The notes below the pieces were generated by a model. It did not search any database. It worked only from the letters and a program-made list of their open reading frames with translations, and had not been told where the DNA came from. Position numbers and translations under genes: made by a program. DNA of 64,000 bases. Origin: an uncultured Mediterraneibacter sp. GTDB lineage: Bacteria > Bacillota > Clostridia > Lachnospirales > Lachnospiraceae. Where the stretch lies: the NCBI RefSeq assembly GCF_944377805.1, contig NZ_CALWFZ010000002.1, positions 62,001 to 126,000 on the forward strand, in the 5' to 3' direction. Numbering within the stretch: position 1 is the stretch's first letter; the number at the start of each line of letters is the position of its first letter. Shown here piece after piece: positions 44,819 to 53,365 of this stretch.

Positions 44819-46021
44819 ATGAAATATATCGTTATCTTGTGCGATGGGATGGCGGATGAGCCGCTTGATGTGCTGGGAGGAAAAACTCCTCTGGAGGCAG
44901 CTCGCACTCCGAATATGGATCTTCTGGCGAAGTCTTCCTCGATCGGTATGGCGCGCACGGTGCCCCGGGGCATGGCTCCCGGGAGTGACACAGCCAATCT
45001 CTCTGTACTTGGGTATGACCCGCAGAAGTTTTATTCCGGGCGTTCTCCTCTGGAGGCTCTGAGTATCGGTGCGGAGATGGAAAATACGGACGTCTCCTTC
45101 CGCTGCAACCTAGTTACCCTTTCGGAGGGGGAAGAACGCTATGAAGACCGTACGATTTTGGATCACAGTTCCGGTGAGATCAGCACAGAGGACGCAGCAG
45201 TTCTTATCAATGTGCTGAAAGAAGAACTGGAGAGGGAAGGATATACTTTCTATGTGGGAACGAGCTATCGGCATCTTCTGATTTGGCACAATGGAGAGTG
45301 CTCAGAACTGACCGCACCTCATGATATTCTCACGAAGAGGATAGGGGATTATCTGCCAGGTGATCCGGTTCTCAGGGAAATGATGGTCAGAAGTTATGAT
45401 ATTCTTAAGGATCATCCAATCAATGTAAAGCGCCGGGCGGAAGGAAAAAACCCCGCCAACTCTGCGTGGTTCTGGGGAGCGGGAACACGTCCTGTGCTGA
45501 CCTCCTTTGCGGAGAAAAACGGTGTGAGAGGAGCGATGATCTCGGCGGTAGACCTTCTCAAGGGAATCGCGGTAGGAGCGCAGATGCACAATATTACGGT
45601 AGAAGGTGCAAACGGAGGGCTCCACACAAATTATTCGGGGAAGGGACGTGCAGCTGTAAAAGCCCTGACCGAGGACGGGTATGACTTCGTGTATGTACAT
45701 ATCGAGGCGCCTGACGAGATGGGACACCAGGGAAGCGCGGAAGATAAAATCCGGGCGATCGAATACATTGACGACCAGGTGATCGGCCCTGTGGCAGAAG
45801 CGCTGAAAAAAGCCGGCGTGGACTACCGCATGCTTGTCATGCCAGACCATCCGACCCCGGTGAGAGTTCGCACTCATACAGCTGAGCCTGTGCCGTATAT
45901 GCTCTATGACAGCACAAAAAAGGTACAGGGAAAAGACAGTTACAGTGAAAGAACCGGAAAAGAGACGGACATATGTCTGGAGCAGGGGTGGAAAATGATA
46001 GACCTGCTGCTTGAAAAATAG
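44819..46021 (+). CDS. ApgM-like cofactor-independent phosphoglycerate mutase family protein
   Basis: 400 residues of the archaeal-type 2,3-bisphosphoglycerate-independent mutase family within the alkaline phosphatase superfamily. Metal-site motifs are CDGMADEPL, PGSDTANLSVLGYDP, then YVHIEAPDEMGHQG and MPDHPTPVRVRTHT. As a mutase it would interconvert 3- and 2-phosphoglycerate. Placement 18 bases after hom recalls the comparative-genomics proposal that such proteins replace homoserine kinase when thrB is missing. Neither role can be proved from sequence. A strong terminator follows. Confidence 0.82.
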   Translation: MKYIVILCDGMADEPLDVLGGKTPLEAARTPNMDLLAKSSSIGMARTVPRGMAPGSDTANLSVLGYDPQKFYSGRSPLEALSIGAEMENTDVSFRCNLVTLSEGEERYEDRTILDHSSGEISTEDAAVLINVLKEELEREGYTFYVGTSYRHLLIWHNGECSELTAPHDILTKRIGDYLPGDPVLREMMVRSYDILKDHPINVKRRAEGKNPANSAWFWGAGTRPVLTSFAEKNGVRGAMISAVDLLKGIAVGAQMHNITVEGANGGLHTNYSGKGRAAVKALTEDGYDFVYVHIEAPDEMGHQGSAEDKIRAIEYIDDQVIGPVAEALKKAGVDYRMLVMPDHPTPVRVRTHTAEPVPYMLYDSTKKVQGKDSYSERTGKETDICLEQGWKMIDLLLEK

Positions 46022-46042
46022 ATTTATCTGTAGATGTGAAGA

Positions 46043-46084
46043 GAGTCTGCGTGGAAATAGCATTCCGCGCAGACTCATTTTTTA
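46043..46084. terminator. Terminator after the ApgM-like gene
   Basis: 14-bp stem with one G-U pair (46043-46056 with 46063-46076), six-base loop, then ATTTTTT. It lies between convergent genes and touches the stop codon of the DUF4097 gene. Confidence 0.88.
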
Positions 46085-47044
46085 TAAACCAGAATTTATA
46101 TTGATATTCCCATCTTCAGAAGTGAACTCAATTTTTTTCACTCCATTCGCTTTGGAGCGGTAGCTCATCTCCCAGGAGTCTTCATCGGAGGAGACCGCTC
46201 CTCCGGCGCTCTCGGGAAGTTTGATGTCGCCATATTCGGTGACAAGATTAAAGGAGTAGCTGTTGTAAGGATCGTGCAGGGTCAAATCGGTATCGCCGTA
46301 TTCGCTGATACCGGTCAGAGTTTCCAGGCCGTAAGCATCCAGTGCGAGATCCCCGTCCTCCATTGTGATGTCCGCGTTAATTACGCTCATCTGATCGAAA
46401 GAGACGTCTCCATACCCGCATGTCAGTGTCAGGGAGTCGGCGGAGAAGGCGGAGGAGTTCAGATCTCCGCCGGAAAGCTCGATTCCGGCATCAGCGAAGC
46501 GGGTATCATCCATCTGGAGATCCCCGTAGTCCAGACAGATGGAGGCGTGTTCTGATGAAACCCGGTCAACGATGAGATCTCCGTAATCGCTGTAAATATT
46601 GATCTCAGAGAGAACTGTCTCTGCCGGGATATAGACGCGGATTACCGGGCTGCCAGCGCTGGTAAATGGCATCGGACCGAAGAAGTATACACCGTTTATC
46701 ACATCGTTTTTCTGGGTGAGGGTGAGCCTGCCGTTCGACACGTCGCAGACAGGTTCGGCGTAGTTGCCGCCCAGTGTGTACTCCAGATAGAAGCGTCCGC
46801 CATCGGAGGGAAGCAGCTCAATGTCAGCTTCCGAGTAGAGGTCAAGATCAATGCCGGAGAAAGAATCTATCTCTGTTTTCTCCAGGACATAGGGATCTTT
46901 CTGGAGAGATGCGGAGCGAAGTCCTTCCTTTGTGATCTGGAATCCGGGCCAGCCTCCGGAGAAAAATCCGGCCACTGCAAGAATGATTCCGGCGCCTGTC
47001 AGGCACCCTGATGTAATTAATATTTTTTTAGTGAGTGGTTTCAT
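46082..47044 (-). CDS. DUF4097 family beta-repeat envelope protein
   Basis: 320 residues. A basic start (MKPLTKK) and one membrane helix (about 8-28) anchor an extracytoplasmic domain of short repeated beta-strands with recurring YGDL/YGDI turns (DYGDLIVDRV, DYGDLQMDD, GYGDVSFDQ, EYGDTDLTL, EYGDIKLPE), the pattern of DUF4097 beta-solenoids. Such proteins sit at the envelope beside PadR/DUF1700 genes; their biochemical role is not settled. The start codon overlaps the end of the DUF1700 gene by 17 bases, indicating coupled translation. Confidence 0.85.
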   Translation of the reverse strand: MKPLTKKILITSGCLTGAGIILAVAGFFSGGWPGFQITKEGLRSASLQKDPYVLEKTEIDSFSGIDLDLYSEADIELLPSDGGRFYLEYTLGGNYAEPVCDVSNGRLTLTQKNDVINGVYFFGPMPFTSAGSPVIRVYIPAETVLSEINIYSDYGDLIVDRVSSEHASICLDYGDLQMDDTRFADAGIELSGGDLNSSAFSADSLTLTCGYGDVSFDQMSVINADITMEDGDLALDAYGLETLTGISEYGDTDLTLHDPYNSYSFNLVTEYGDIKLPESAGGAVSSDEDSWEMSYRSKANGVKKIEFTSEDGNININSGL

Positions 47045-47624
47045 TTTTGTGCCCTCCTTTTGTGAGCCTGCTTAAAGAGACAGATATTTTTCTGATAACC
47101 CATTTGAAAAAAAGTATGGAACCGTATACAAACAGGATTCCGATACCGGTGGAGAATAATCCCAGTCCCAGGCAGCAAAGGCCGTCCGCAAAGGACTGAA
47201 ACATCAGTATGATTCCCCCGATTATGCTGAAAACTCCCGCTGCCGCTATTCCGACTGCCGAGAAGATAAGGCTGAGGATCACTATGCCCAGACTGATCAC
47301 AAGAGCACCGATCACAATGACAATCGATATGGCAAGGGGGATAGCGATGGGAGCTGCAAATACAGCCAAGATGGCAATCCATACTGCAGAAATTCCTTTT
47401 TTAAATGTCTTTGGCGGTTCTTTGGCATTCTGGGCGGCAAGATCTACAATGAGAGCCTTTGCGGCATCCTGAGGAGATCCCAGATCCTCAATGGCTTCCT
47501 CTTCGTGTTCCGGCCCGGCTTCGGCGAAGTATTCCTCAAAATATTCAATCGCTTTATAGTAGTCGTCTTTGGGAAGACGGCGGAGCTTGTGAGACAGTAC
47601 TTTCATATATTCATTTTTCGTCAT
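47028..47624 (-). CDS. DUF1700 (HAAS-domain) membrane protein
   Basis: 198 residues. The first ~75 residues form a soluble helical domain (KNEYMKVLSHKLRRLPKDDYYKAIEYFEEYFAEAG, then EDLGSPQDAAKAL) typical of DUF1700/HAAS signalling proteins. Three to four hydrophobic helices follow (about 78-185). The family is nearly always paired with a PadR regulator and is thought to relay an envelope signal. The gene overlaps padR by 14 bases at its start and DUF4097 by 17 at its end. Confidence 0.87.
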   Translation of the reverse strand: MTKNEYMKVLSHKLRRLPKDDYYKAIEYFEEYFAEAGPEHEEEAIEDLGSPQDAAKALIVDLAAQNAKEPPKTFKKGISAVWIAILAVFAAPIAIPLAISIVIVIGALVISLGIVILSLIFSAVGIAAAGVFSIIGGIILMFQSFADGLCCLGLGLFSTGIGILFVYGSILFFKWVIRKISVSLSRLTKGGHKNETTH

Positions 47625-47937
47625 TACAGTTCCCTCCTTTTACAATGTCATCAATAATGAATTTGTATTGTTCCCATTCCCTTAACATTTCAGCGTGCGC
47701 TTCCCTTCCTTTGTCCGTGATACGGTAGTACTTTCTGTTGCGCCCCTGATACTGTTCGTCATAAGTGTCCACATATCCGCTTTCCTGAAGCCGCTTCAGT
47801 ATCGGATAGAGAGTGGAATCTTTTGAATTGACTACCCGTTTGATGATCTGGCTGATCTGGTATCCGTAGGCATCGCCCTCTGCGATGACGGACAGAACAA
47901 GAAAATCCATCACAGGAGCGTTTGGGGTAAAGATCAT
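47611..47937 (-). CDS. PadR family transcriptional regulator
   Basis: 108 residues, a compact PadR winged helix with C-terminal dimer helix. Family motifs are FLVLSVIAEGDAYGYQISQII, STLYPILKRLQESGYVDTY, GRNRKYYRITDKGR and a final ILDDIVKGG-like helix. It is the first gene of the padR-DUF1700-DUF4097 operon and likely autoregulates it by binding the palindrome over its promoter. It belongs to the short subfamily 1 type. Confidence 0.93.
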   Translation of the reverse strand: MIFTPNAPVMDFLVLSVIAEGDAYGYQISQIIKRVVNSKDSTLYPILKRLQESGYVDTYDEQYQGRNRKYYRITDKGREAHAEMLREWEQYKFIIDDIVKGGNCNDEK

Positions 47938-47988
47938 ATACTCAGTCCTTTCCTTAATATGATTGAAATAAATATATATTTTATTTAC

Positions 47989-48021
47989 ATATATTATATT
48001 TTATATAATATATATTGTCAA
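47989..48021 (-). promoter_or_regulatory. Perfect consensus promoter with overlapping palindrome, padR operon
   Basis: Minus-strand TTGACA (48021-48016), 17-base spacer, TATAAT (47998-47993): both hexamers are exact consensus. A palindrome with 10-bp arms (47989-47998 and 48004-48013, five-base centre) covers the -10 and most of the spacer, so a bound repressor would block this very strong promoter. Confidence 0.82.
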
Positions 48022-48062
48022 CACATATGTAGAAATCTTTAGAAAATCTTTGGAAACAAGTA

Positions 48063-48090
48063 TTGTGAAAACGGGATAATATAGTAGAAT
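48063..48090 (+). promoter_or_regulatory. Possible promoter of the GNAT gene
   Basis: TTGTGA (48063-48068), 16-base spacer, TAGAAT (48085-48090), followed by a ~90-base leader with a bulged GGCG/CGCC hairpin. Confidence 0.45.
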
Positions 48091-48181
48091 AGAGAGTGAC
48101 AGTGTGCGGCGGACATCGCTTTTGCACCTGAAAAGTACAGTCTCGCCGTCAGGACAATCTTATTGAGGAAGGAGAAGAAAA

Positions 48182-48625
48182 ATGATTCGGAAATTTACGG
48201 AAAATGATAAAGCGATTTACCTGGAGATGGCAAAAGAGTTCTATCACTCGGACGCGGTGCTCCATCCTGTTCCGGATTCGTATCTTGAGCGGACAATGGA
48301 GGAGGCCCTTCGCTCGGATGCCTATGTTCAGCTATATATTTTTGAGTCAGACGGGGAGGACGCAGGGTATGCCATGACGGCAAAAACTTTTTCCCAGGAG
48401 ATCGGGGGATATGTTCTTTGGATCGAAGAAGTATATATAAGAGAAGCGTTCCGCTCAAAAGGACTGGGGCGCGAATTTTTTGCGTATGTCGAAGAGCAGA
48501 GGAAAAGCGGCGTATCCCGGATCAGACTTGAAGTGGAGAGAGACAATACAAGAGCAATATCCCTGTATGAAAGACTGGGGTATGAGGTGCTTGAATATGT
48601 ACAGATGGTAAAAGACCAGGCGTAA
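48182..48625 (+). CDS. GNAT family N-acetyltransferase
   Basis: 147 residues. It has the GNAT fold with the acetyl-CoA loop EVYIREAFRSKGLGREFFAYVEE (Q/RxxGxG/A type RSKGLG) and the following EVERDNTRAISLYERLGYEV strand-helix typical of this family. The acceptor substrate (amine, peptide N terminus or small molecule) is not evident. The ATG follows GGAAGGAGAAG. It appears monocistronic. Confidence 0.85.
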   Translation: MIRKFTENDKAIYLEMAKEFYHSDAVLHPVPDSYLERTMEEALRSDAYVQLYIFESDGEDAGYAMTAKTFSQEIGGYVLWIEEVYIREAFRSKGLGREFFAYVEEQRKSGVSRIRLEVERDNTRAISLYERLGYEVLEYVQMVKDQA

Positions 48626-48686
48626 AAGCACATGAAAGAGAATGAATACATGTATACAATTTGCGATAAATTCTTTGAATCCGCCA

Positions 48687-48715
48687 TTGCATGTTATTGT
48701 GCAACAATGTATAAT
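48687..48715 (+). promoter_or_regulatory. Promoter of the DUF5717-DUF5716-TPR operon
   Basis: TTGCAT (48687-48692), 17-base spacer, perfect TATAAT (48710-48715). A TTCTGCC/GGCAGAA hairpin (48729-48747) lies in the short leader before the ribosome binding site. Confidence 0.72.
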
Positions 48716-48763
48716 TTACAGTAGTGTGTTCTGCCCTGACGGCAGAAGAAGAATTTGGAGTAG

Positions 48764-51700
48764 GTGACTGATTTGAAGAATAAGATCAAACGTTTTGCCA
48801 AAGGAGATTTTCATATCCCCCAGCCGGAGATCATATTTCCGGAGACCCGCATTATTATGCGCGTAGGTGAGGGGGAAAAATATAGAGGAAGTTTTTCACT
48901 TAAAAATCAGGGGGAAGGTACGATCCGCGGACTGGTCTATCCCTCTTCTTATCGTGTGCGCTGTGACGAGCAGGGATTCGACAGTAACCCGGTTAATATC
49001 TATTATACCTATGATGGAAGCGGGCTTGTGCCGGGGCATGTAGAGCACGGTAAGTTTACTATCGTGTGTAACGGCGGAGAGTTCGACATCGCCTTTACAG
49101 CCATTATCGAGAAGCCGTTTGTCATGACGCGCTATGGTAAAGTGCAGAGCCTGGATGACTTTAAGAAGCTTACGTTCCGGGACGCCGCCGAGTCGGTCAA
49201 ACTGTTTCGCTCCCGGGATTTCTATGAGATTCTGAAGTATGAGGACAAAAGGATACAGGCTCTCTATGATAATATGCGCCGCTGGGAGCTGGATCAGCAG
49301 GCGCTGGAAGAGTTCCTTGTGGGATGCAAACAGAAGGAGAAAATCTTTCTGACCCTGGAGGAGGAGAGCAGGGCGTTTATGTCTCTTACAGAGCCCCGCA
49401 AGGAGACTTTTGCCATCAGAAAGAACACATGGGGGTATCTCGAGATTGATGTGAGAACAGAGGGGGATTTCCTCACCGTGGAACATACAAGAATCACAAC
49501 GGAGGAGTTTATCGGAAACTCCTACCGGCTGGAGTACTTCCTTGATACGGAGAAGCTTCACAGAGGAAGTAATTTCGGACGGGTGATTCTGGAATCTCCT
49601 TACGAGACACTCACCTATGAGATTGTTGTAGAAAAGGATGTGAACCGGGATGAGGACCGCAGGGCGAACGACCGGGAATTCGCGGGGATTGTCAAAAACT
49701 ATCTGAAATACGAGAGCGGAAAAATGAGCCTGGAAGACTGGGTGGACGAGGCTGTCCGCAGGATCAGCCATTTAAGGGAGATGGATGACAGAAACGAATT
49801 CTACCTTCTCGCTCACGCCCACATCTGCCTGCTCGGAAAACGAATGGATGAGGCGAAATGGCTGCTTGAATCCTATAATTACAACCGGTTTGCAATCGGG
49901 AAGGATGTGGAACTTAGTTCCTACTATCTCTATCTGACCACACTCCTCTCCAATGACAGTATCGGACAGAGAAAAGTGGCGGAAGAATTGTCCCGCTCTT
50001 TTATCAAGCATCCTGACAGCTGGAAGATTCTGTGTATGCTCGTGGAAGTGGATTCCGAATATAAGATATACAGCGAGCGGCTAAGAGCGCTGGAGAAGCA
50101 GTTCTATGAAGATAAATCCCACAGTATCTGGTTCTATTTCCAGGCCTTTTACTGCTATCGGGAGAAAAGTTCTTCCTTAAAGAAGCTCGGCACTTTTGAG
50201 ATTCGTGTATTGCTCTTTGCAGTAAAATACAAACTCATGACCAGGGAACTGGCATTGTACACGGCCAACCTGGCCAGCCAGATGAAAGTTTTCGACAGGC
50301 ACCTCTATGATGTGCTGGTCATGGCCTATGGAATGTATCATGAGTCCATGATCCTTACAGCGATCTGCACTCTTCTTATTAAAGGGAACTGTATCGAGAG
50401 CTGTTACTTCCAGTGGTTTGAAAAAGCGGTGGAAGAGGAGCTTAAAATCGCGCAGCTCTATGAATACTATATGGCATCAGTGATACCGTCCCGGTTTCAC
50501 AAGGCGCTCCCAAGATCAGTGTACCTGTATTTTATGCATGGGAACAATCTGGAATATCACAAATGCGCGTTTCTGTACTCGAACCTGATTACATATGAGG
50601 ATGAATCCAGCGAGATCTATGCCCACTACAGAGACGAAATGGAAGCGTTTGCGTGGAACCAGCTTGACCGGCGCAATGTGGACGAGCAGCTTCGGGTCAT
50701 ATACAAGAGATTTGTGGTGGAGTCTGCGATGAATCCGGAACGCGTCAAGGCGCTCTACGATGTCTGCCATGCGTACTGGATCACAACGCGTGTGCCGAAT
50801 ATGAAATACATCCATGTGATTGCGGAAGATGGAACGATCACTCAGAAAGCGGCTTATGGAGAAAACGGAGCAAGAGTGTTCCTGTATGCAAAGACGGACC
50901 GCCTGGTGTGGGAGTCAAAGGACGGCAGGCATTACACGGACTCGATCCCCTATGAGAGCAAGCGGCTGTTCTATGAACTCCGGTATATGGATATGTGCCG
51001 GAAATATATTAACGGACTGAGAAGAAACCGGGAGGAAGAGCAGAAGCAGGAGCTCACTCTGGAAGTTGTGCGGGAGAACGGACTTGAAAATTATACAGAA
51101 GAAGAAATGTTCGGTCTGTGCAGCAGGACGATCCGGGAAAATAATTATGAAAACGATGATTTCCTTACTTATGTCTGCTTTGAACTTTTCAAAAAACAGC
51201 AGTATGACAAAGTGATTCTGACTTATCTGGCAAACTATTACTGCGGAGCCACCTCGGATATGAAACTTCTGTGGAGAGAGGCTAGGGATTATGAAGTACA
51301 TACTCACAAGCTTGCCGAGCGTATTCTGACGCAGATGCTGTTTTCCGAGGAACTGTTCCAGGAGGCACAGATTTTTGAACAGTACTATGCGGAAGGGGCA
51401 TATTTCCGTCTGCAGCAGGCGTACCTTACTTATGTCGCCCGGGAGTATGTGGTAGAAGAGAGAAAGATCGGACGCAGCGTGATCGACATCATATGCAGGG
51501 AATACGAGAAGGGAGAAGACACAAGCGACATCTGCAAGATCGCGGTGTTAAAGTATTATTCCTGCCGGGAATATAACTCCCAGAACCGCAGGACACTTAA
51601 GAAGTTCTTACAGGAACTGTGCGGCAAGCAGCTTTATTTCCCGTTTTTCCTTTCGTATGAAAAAGACTGGCTGATTGAGCTGCAGCTGTGGGATAAAACT

Positions 51701-52066
51701 CTGATCGAGTATAAAGGGCAGAAGGGAAGCAAAGTCATTCTGTACTATCAGCTTCAGAAAGGCGAACATGAGCAGGCGGATTATTCCACGGAAGTGCTGA
51801 CTCCGATGTATGAGAACCTGTATGTGAAAAAATTCGTCCTTTTTGCCAATGAGAAACTGAAATATTATTTTAAAGAAACAATAGACGGCAACTCATACCG
51901 CAGTGAGAAAGAGACTTGTGTGCGTGAGAGCAGTTCCGGAGAACAGGGAAGATATGGCCGTCTGAACGATATTCTGACTGAGAGCGATACAAAAAGCCGC
52001 AGAGAGAAAATGCAGGCGTACGCACTGGAGGACGCGGTTGCCGCTCATATGTTCATACAAGAGTAA
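48764..52066 (+). CDS. Large DUF5717-family protein
   Basis: 1100 residues, no signal peptide or membrane segment. The N terminus (about 15-120) looks like an Ig-like beta domain (RIIMRVGEGEKYRGSFSLKNQGEG). Long alpha-helical stretches with TPR-like spacing (about 310-660 and 780-970) alternate with beta-rich segments (about 690-760 and 990-1040). I recognise the N-terminal and C-terminal parts as DUF5717, a family seen in Lachnospiraceae with no known function. Starts at GTG 48764 or TTG 48773 are both possible. The stop lies 15 bases before the DUF5716 gene. Probably a cytoplasmic scaffold. Confidence 0.75.
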   Translation: MTDLKNKIKRFAKGDFHIPQPEIIFPETRIIMRVGEGEKYRGSFSLKNQGEGTIRGLVYPSSYRVRCDEQGFDSNPVNIYYTYDGSGLVPGHVEHGKFTIVCNGGEFDIAFTAIIEKPFVMTRYGKVQSLDDFKKLTFRDAAESVKLFRSRDFYEILKYEDKRIQALYDNMRRWELDQQALEEFLVGCKQKEKIFLTLEEESRAFMSLTEPRKETFAIRKNTWGYLEIDVRTEGDFLTVEHTRITTEEFIGNSYRLEYFLDTEKLHRGSNFGRVILESPYETLTYEIVVEKDVNRDEDRRANDREFAGIVKNYLKYESGKMSLEDWVDEAVRRISHLREMDDRNEFYLLAHAHICLLGKRMDEAKWLLESYNYNRFAIGKDVELSSYYLYLTTLLSNDSIGQRKVAEELSRSFIKHPDSWKILCMLVEVDSEYKIYSERLRALEKQFYEDKSHSIWFYFQAFYCYREKSSSLKKLGTFEIRVLLFAVKYKLMTRELALYTANLASQMKVFDRHLYDVLVMAYGMYHESMILTAICTLLIKGNCIESCYFQWFEKAVEEELKIAQLYEYYMASVIPSRFHKALPRSVYLYFMHGNNLEYHKCAFLYSNLITYEDESSEIYAHYRDEMEAFAWNQLDRRNVDEQLRVIYKRFVVESAMNPERVKALYDVCHAYWITTRVPNMKYIHVIAEDGTITQKAAYGENGARVFLYAKTDRLVWESKDGRHYTDSIPYESKRLFYELRYMDMCRKYINGLRRNREEEQKQELTLEVVRENGLENYTEEEMFGLCSRTIRENNYENDDFLTYVCFELFKKQQYDKVILTYLANYYCGATSDMKLLWREARDYEVHTHKLAERILTQMLFSEELFQEAQIFEQYYAEGAYFRLQQAYLTYVAREYVVEERKIGRSVIDIICREYEKGEDTSDICKIAVLKYYSCREYNSQNRRTLKKFLQELCGKQLYFPFFLSYEKDWLIELQLWDKTLIEYKGQKGSKVILYYQLQKGEHEQADYSTEVLTPMYENLYVKKFVLFANEKLKYYFKETIDGNSYRSEKETCVRESSSGEQGRYGRLNDILTESDTKSRREKMQAYALEDAVAAHMFIQE

Positions 52067-52081
52067 GGAGGTTGTCTTTTC

Positions 52082-53365
52082 ATGGGACAAGGCAGTATCA
52101 TCGGTTATGAAATAAATGAAAAGACCTGTCAGATCAGTTTTTACAATGACCAGGAACTTGAGCCGGATACTATGGAGGTGGATTCAGACAATTATCAGAT
52201 TCCCCTGATTATCGGAAAACTGCGTGACACATGGGCATACGGAAAAGAGGCGAAACGCCTTGTCACGATCAAGGAAGGATTCACGGTAACCAGACTTTTA
52301 AGCAAGAGCCTTGCGGGCGACAGGATCGAGTTTGGTGAGGAGACTTACGACGCGGTATGGCTGCTCTCCCAGTTTATTCAGATGTCGCTCCAGTCTTTTC
52401 CCGAGATCGACGGTATCGTCTTTACAGTTCCGGCGCTTACGGAGGAACTGGCGCAGATGCTCAGAGGAATCGCAGTGCGGATGAATATTGATAAAAGGCA
52501 TATTTTTATCCAGGATTATAAAGAGAGTTTCTGTAATTACCTTTTCTATCAGCCAAAAGAACTGTGGCAGTATGACGCGGCTTTATTCTGCTGCGACCGC
52601 AATGAGATCAAGGCCTATATGCTCCGTCGGCTTCGCCCGGGACTTGGGGGAGGAAAGACGACTTTTGTTACGGTGGATGAGGTGGCAAGCGCTCATATGA
52701 AGGAGCTTGCGATGGTGTATCCGGTTCTCAATGAGGACAAGGCAAAAGAGGCGGACGCCATGTTCTGTAAGTTTATTGAGAGCGTATTCGATAAGAGAAT
52801 TGTCTCTTCGGTCTTTCTGACAGGAGAGGGGTTTGAAAATAACTGGTATCCGAAATCTCTCCGTGTGCTGTGCAATGGCCGCCGCGCCTTTATCGGAAAC
52901 AATTTGTACAGCAAAGGCGCATGCTATACCGCATACCGGAAGCTTTTCATGCACATCGAAAATCCGGTGTATCTGTCCGAGGATAAGCTGACTGATCAGA
53001 TTACGGTCAATATGCGTGTGGAAGGGCAGGAAATGTGGTATCCCATAGTATCGTGGGGCGCTCACTGGTATGAGTCAAACAATCAGTGGGAAGTGCTCTG
53101 TGAGGGCGTGGAAGACATAGAGTTCCACATCGAGTCTCTGATTCAGGGGAATGTGAAAACGGAAAAGATTTCGCTTGCCGAGTTCCCGAAACGGTCCGAG
53201 TATTCCATGCGGCTTCAGATCGAGACGCTGTTTCTCGATGAGAAGACATGTAAGATCACTGTGCGGGATGCAGGCTTTGGCGATTTCTTTCCGGCGACCG
53301 ATTCCCATGCGGAGAAGACGATACACTTAGGAGGAAATGATGGGAAATTTAATTCTTTGTCATGA
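52082..53365 (+). CDS. DUF5716-family protein with Hsp70/actin-like fold features
   Basis: 427 residues, cytoplasmic. It opens with a phosphate-1-like hairpin IIGYEINEKTCQISFYND, has a second hairpin DAALFCCDRNEIKAYML near residue 166, and a later VFLTGEGFENNWYPKSL, then FIGNNLYSKGACYTAYR, which matches the adenosine motif and following GA-rich helix of Hsp70/actin proteins. The usual catalytic DxG aspartate of phosphate 1 appears replaced (YEI). It may be a degenerate ATPase. It is assigned to DUF5716 from memory of the family and its pairing with DUF5717. AAGGAGG precedes the ATG. Confidence 0.72.
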   Translation: MGQGSIIGYEINEKTCQISFYNDQELEPDTMEVDSDNYQIPLIIGKLRDTWAYGKEAKRLVTIKEGFTVTRLLSKSLAGDRIEFGEETYDAVWLLSQFIQMSLQSFPEIDGIVFTVPALTEELAQMLRGIAVRMNIDKRHIFIQDYKESFCNYLFYQPKELWQYDAALFCCDRNEIKAYMLRRLRPGLGGGKTTFVTVDEVASAHMKELAMVYPVLNEDKAKEADAMFCKFIESVFDKRIVSSVFLTGEGFENNWYPKSLRVLCNGRRAFIGNNLYSKGACYTAYRKLFMHIENPVYLSEDKLTDQITVNMRVEGQEMWYPIVSWGAHWYESNNQWEVLCEGVEDIEFHIESLIQGNVKTEKISLAEFPKRSEYSMRLQIETLFLDEKTCKITVRDAGFGDFFPATDSHAEKTIHLGGNDGKFNSLS

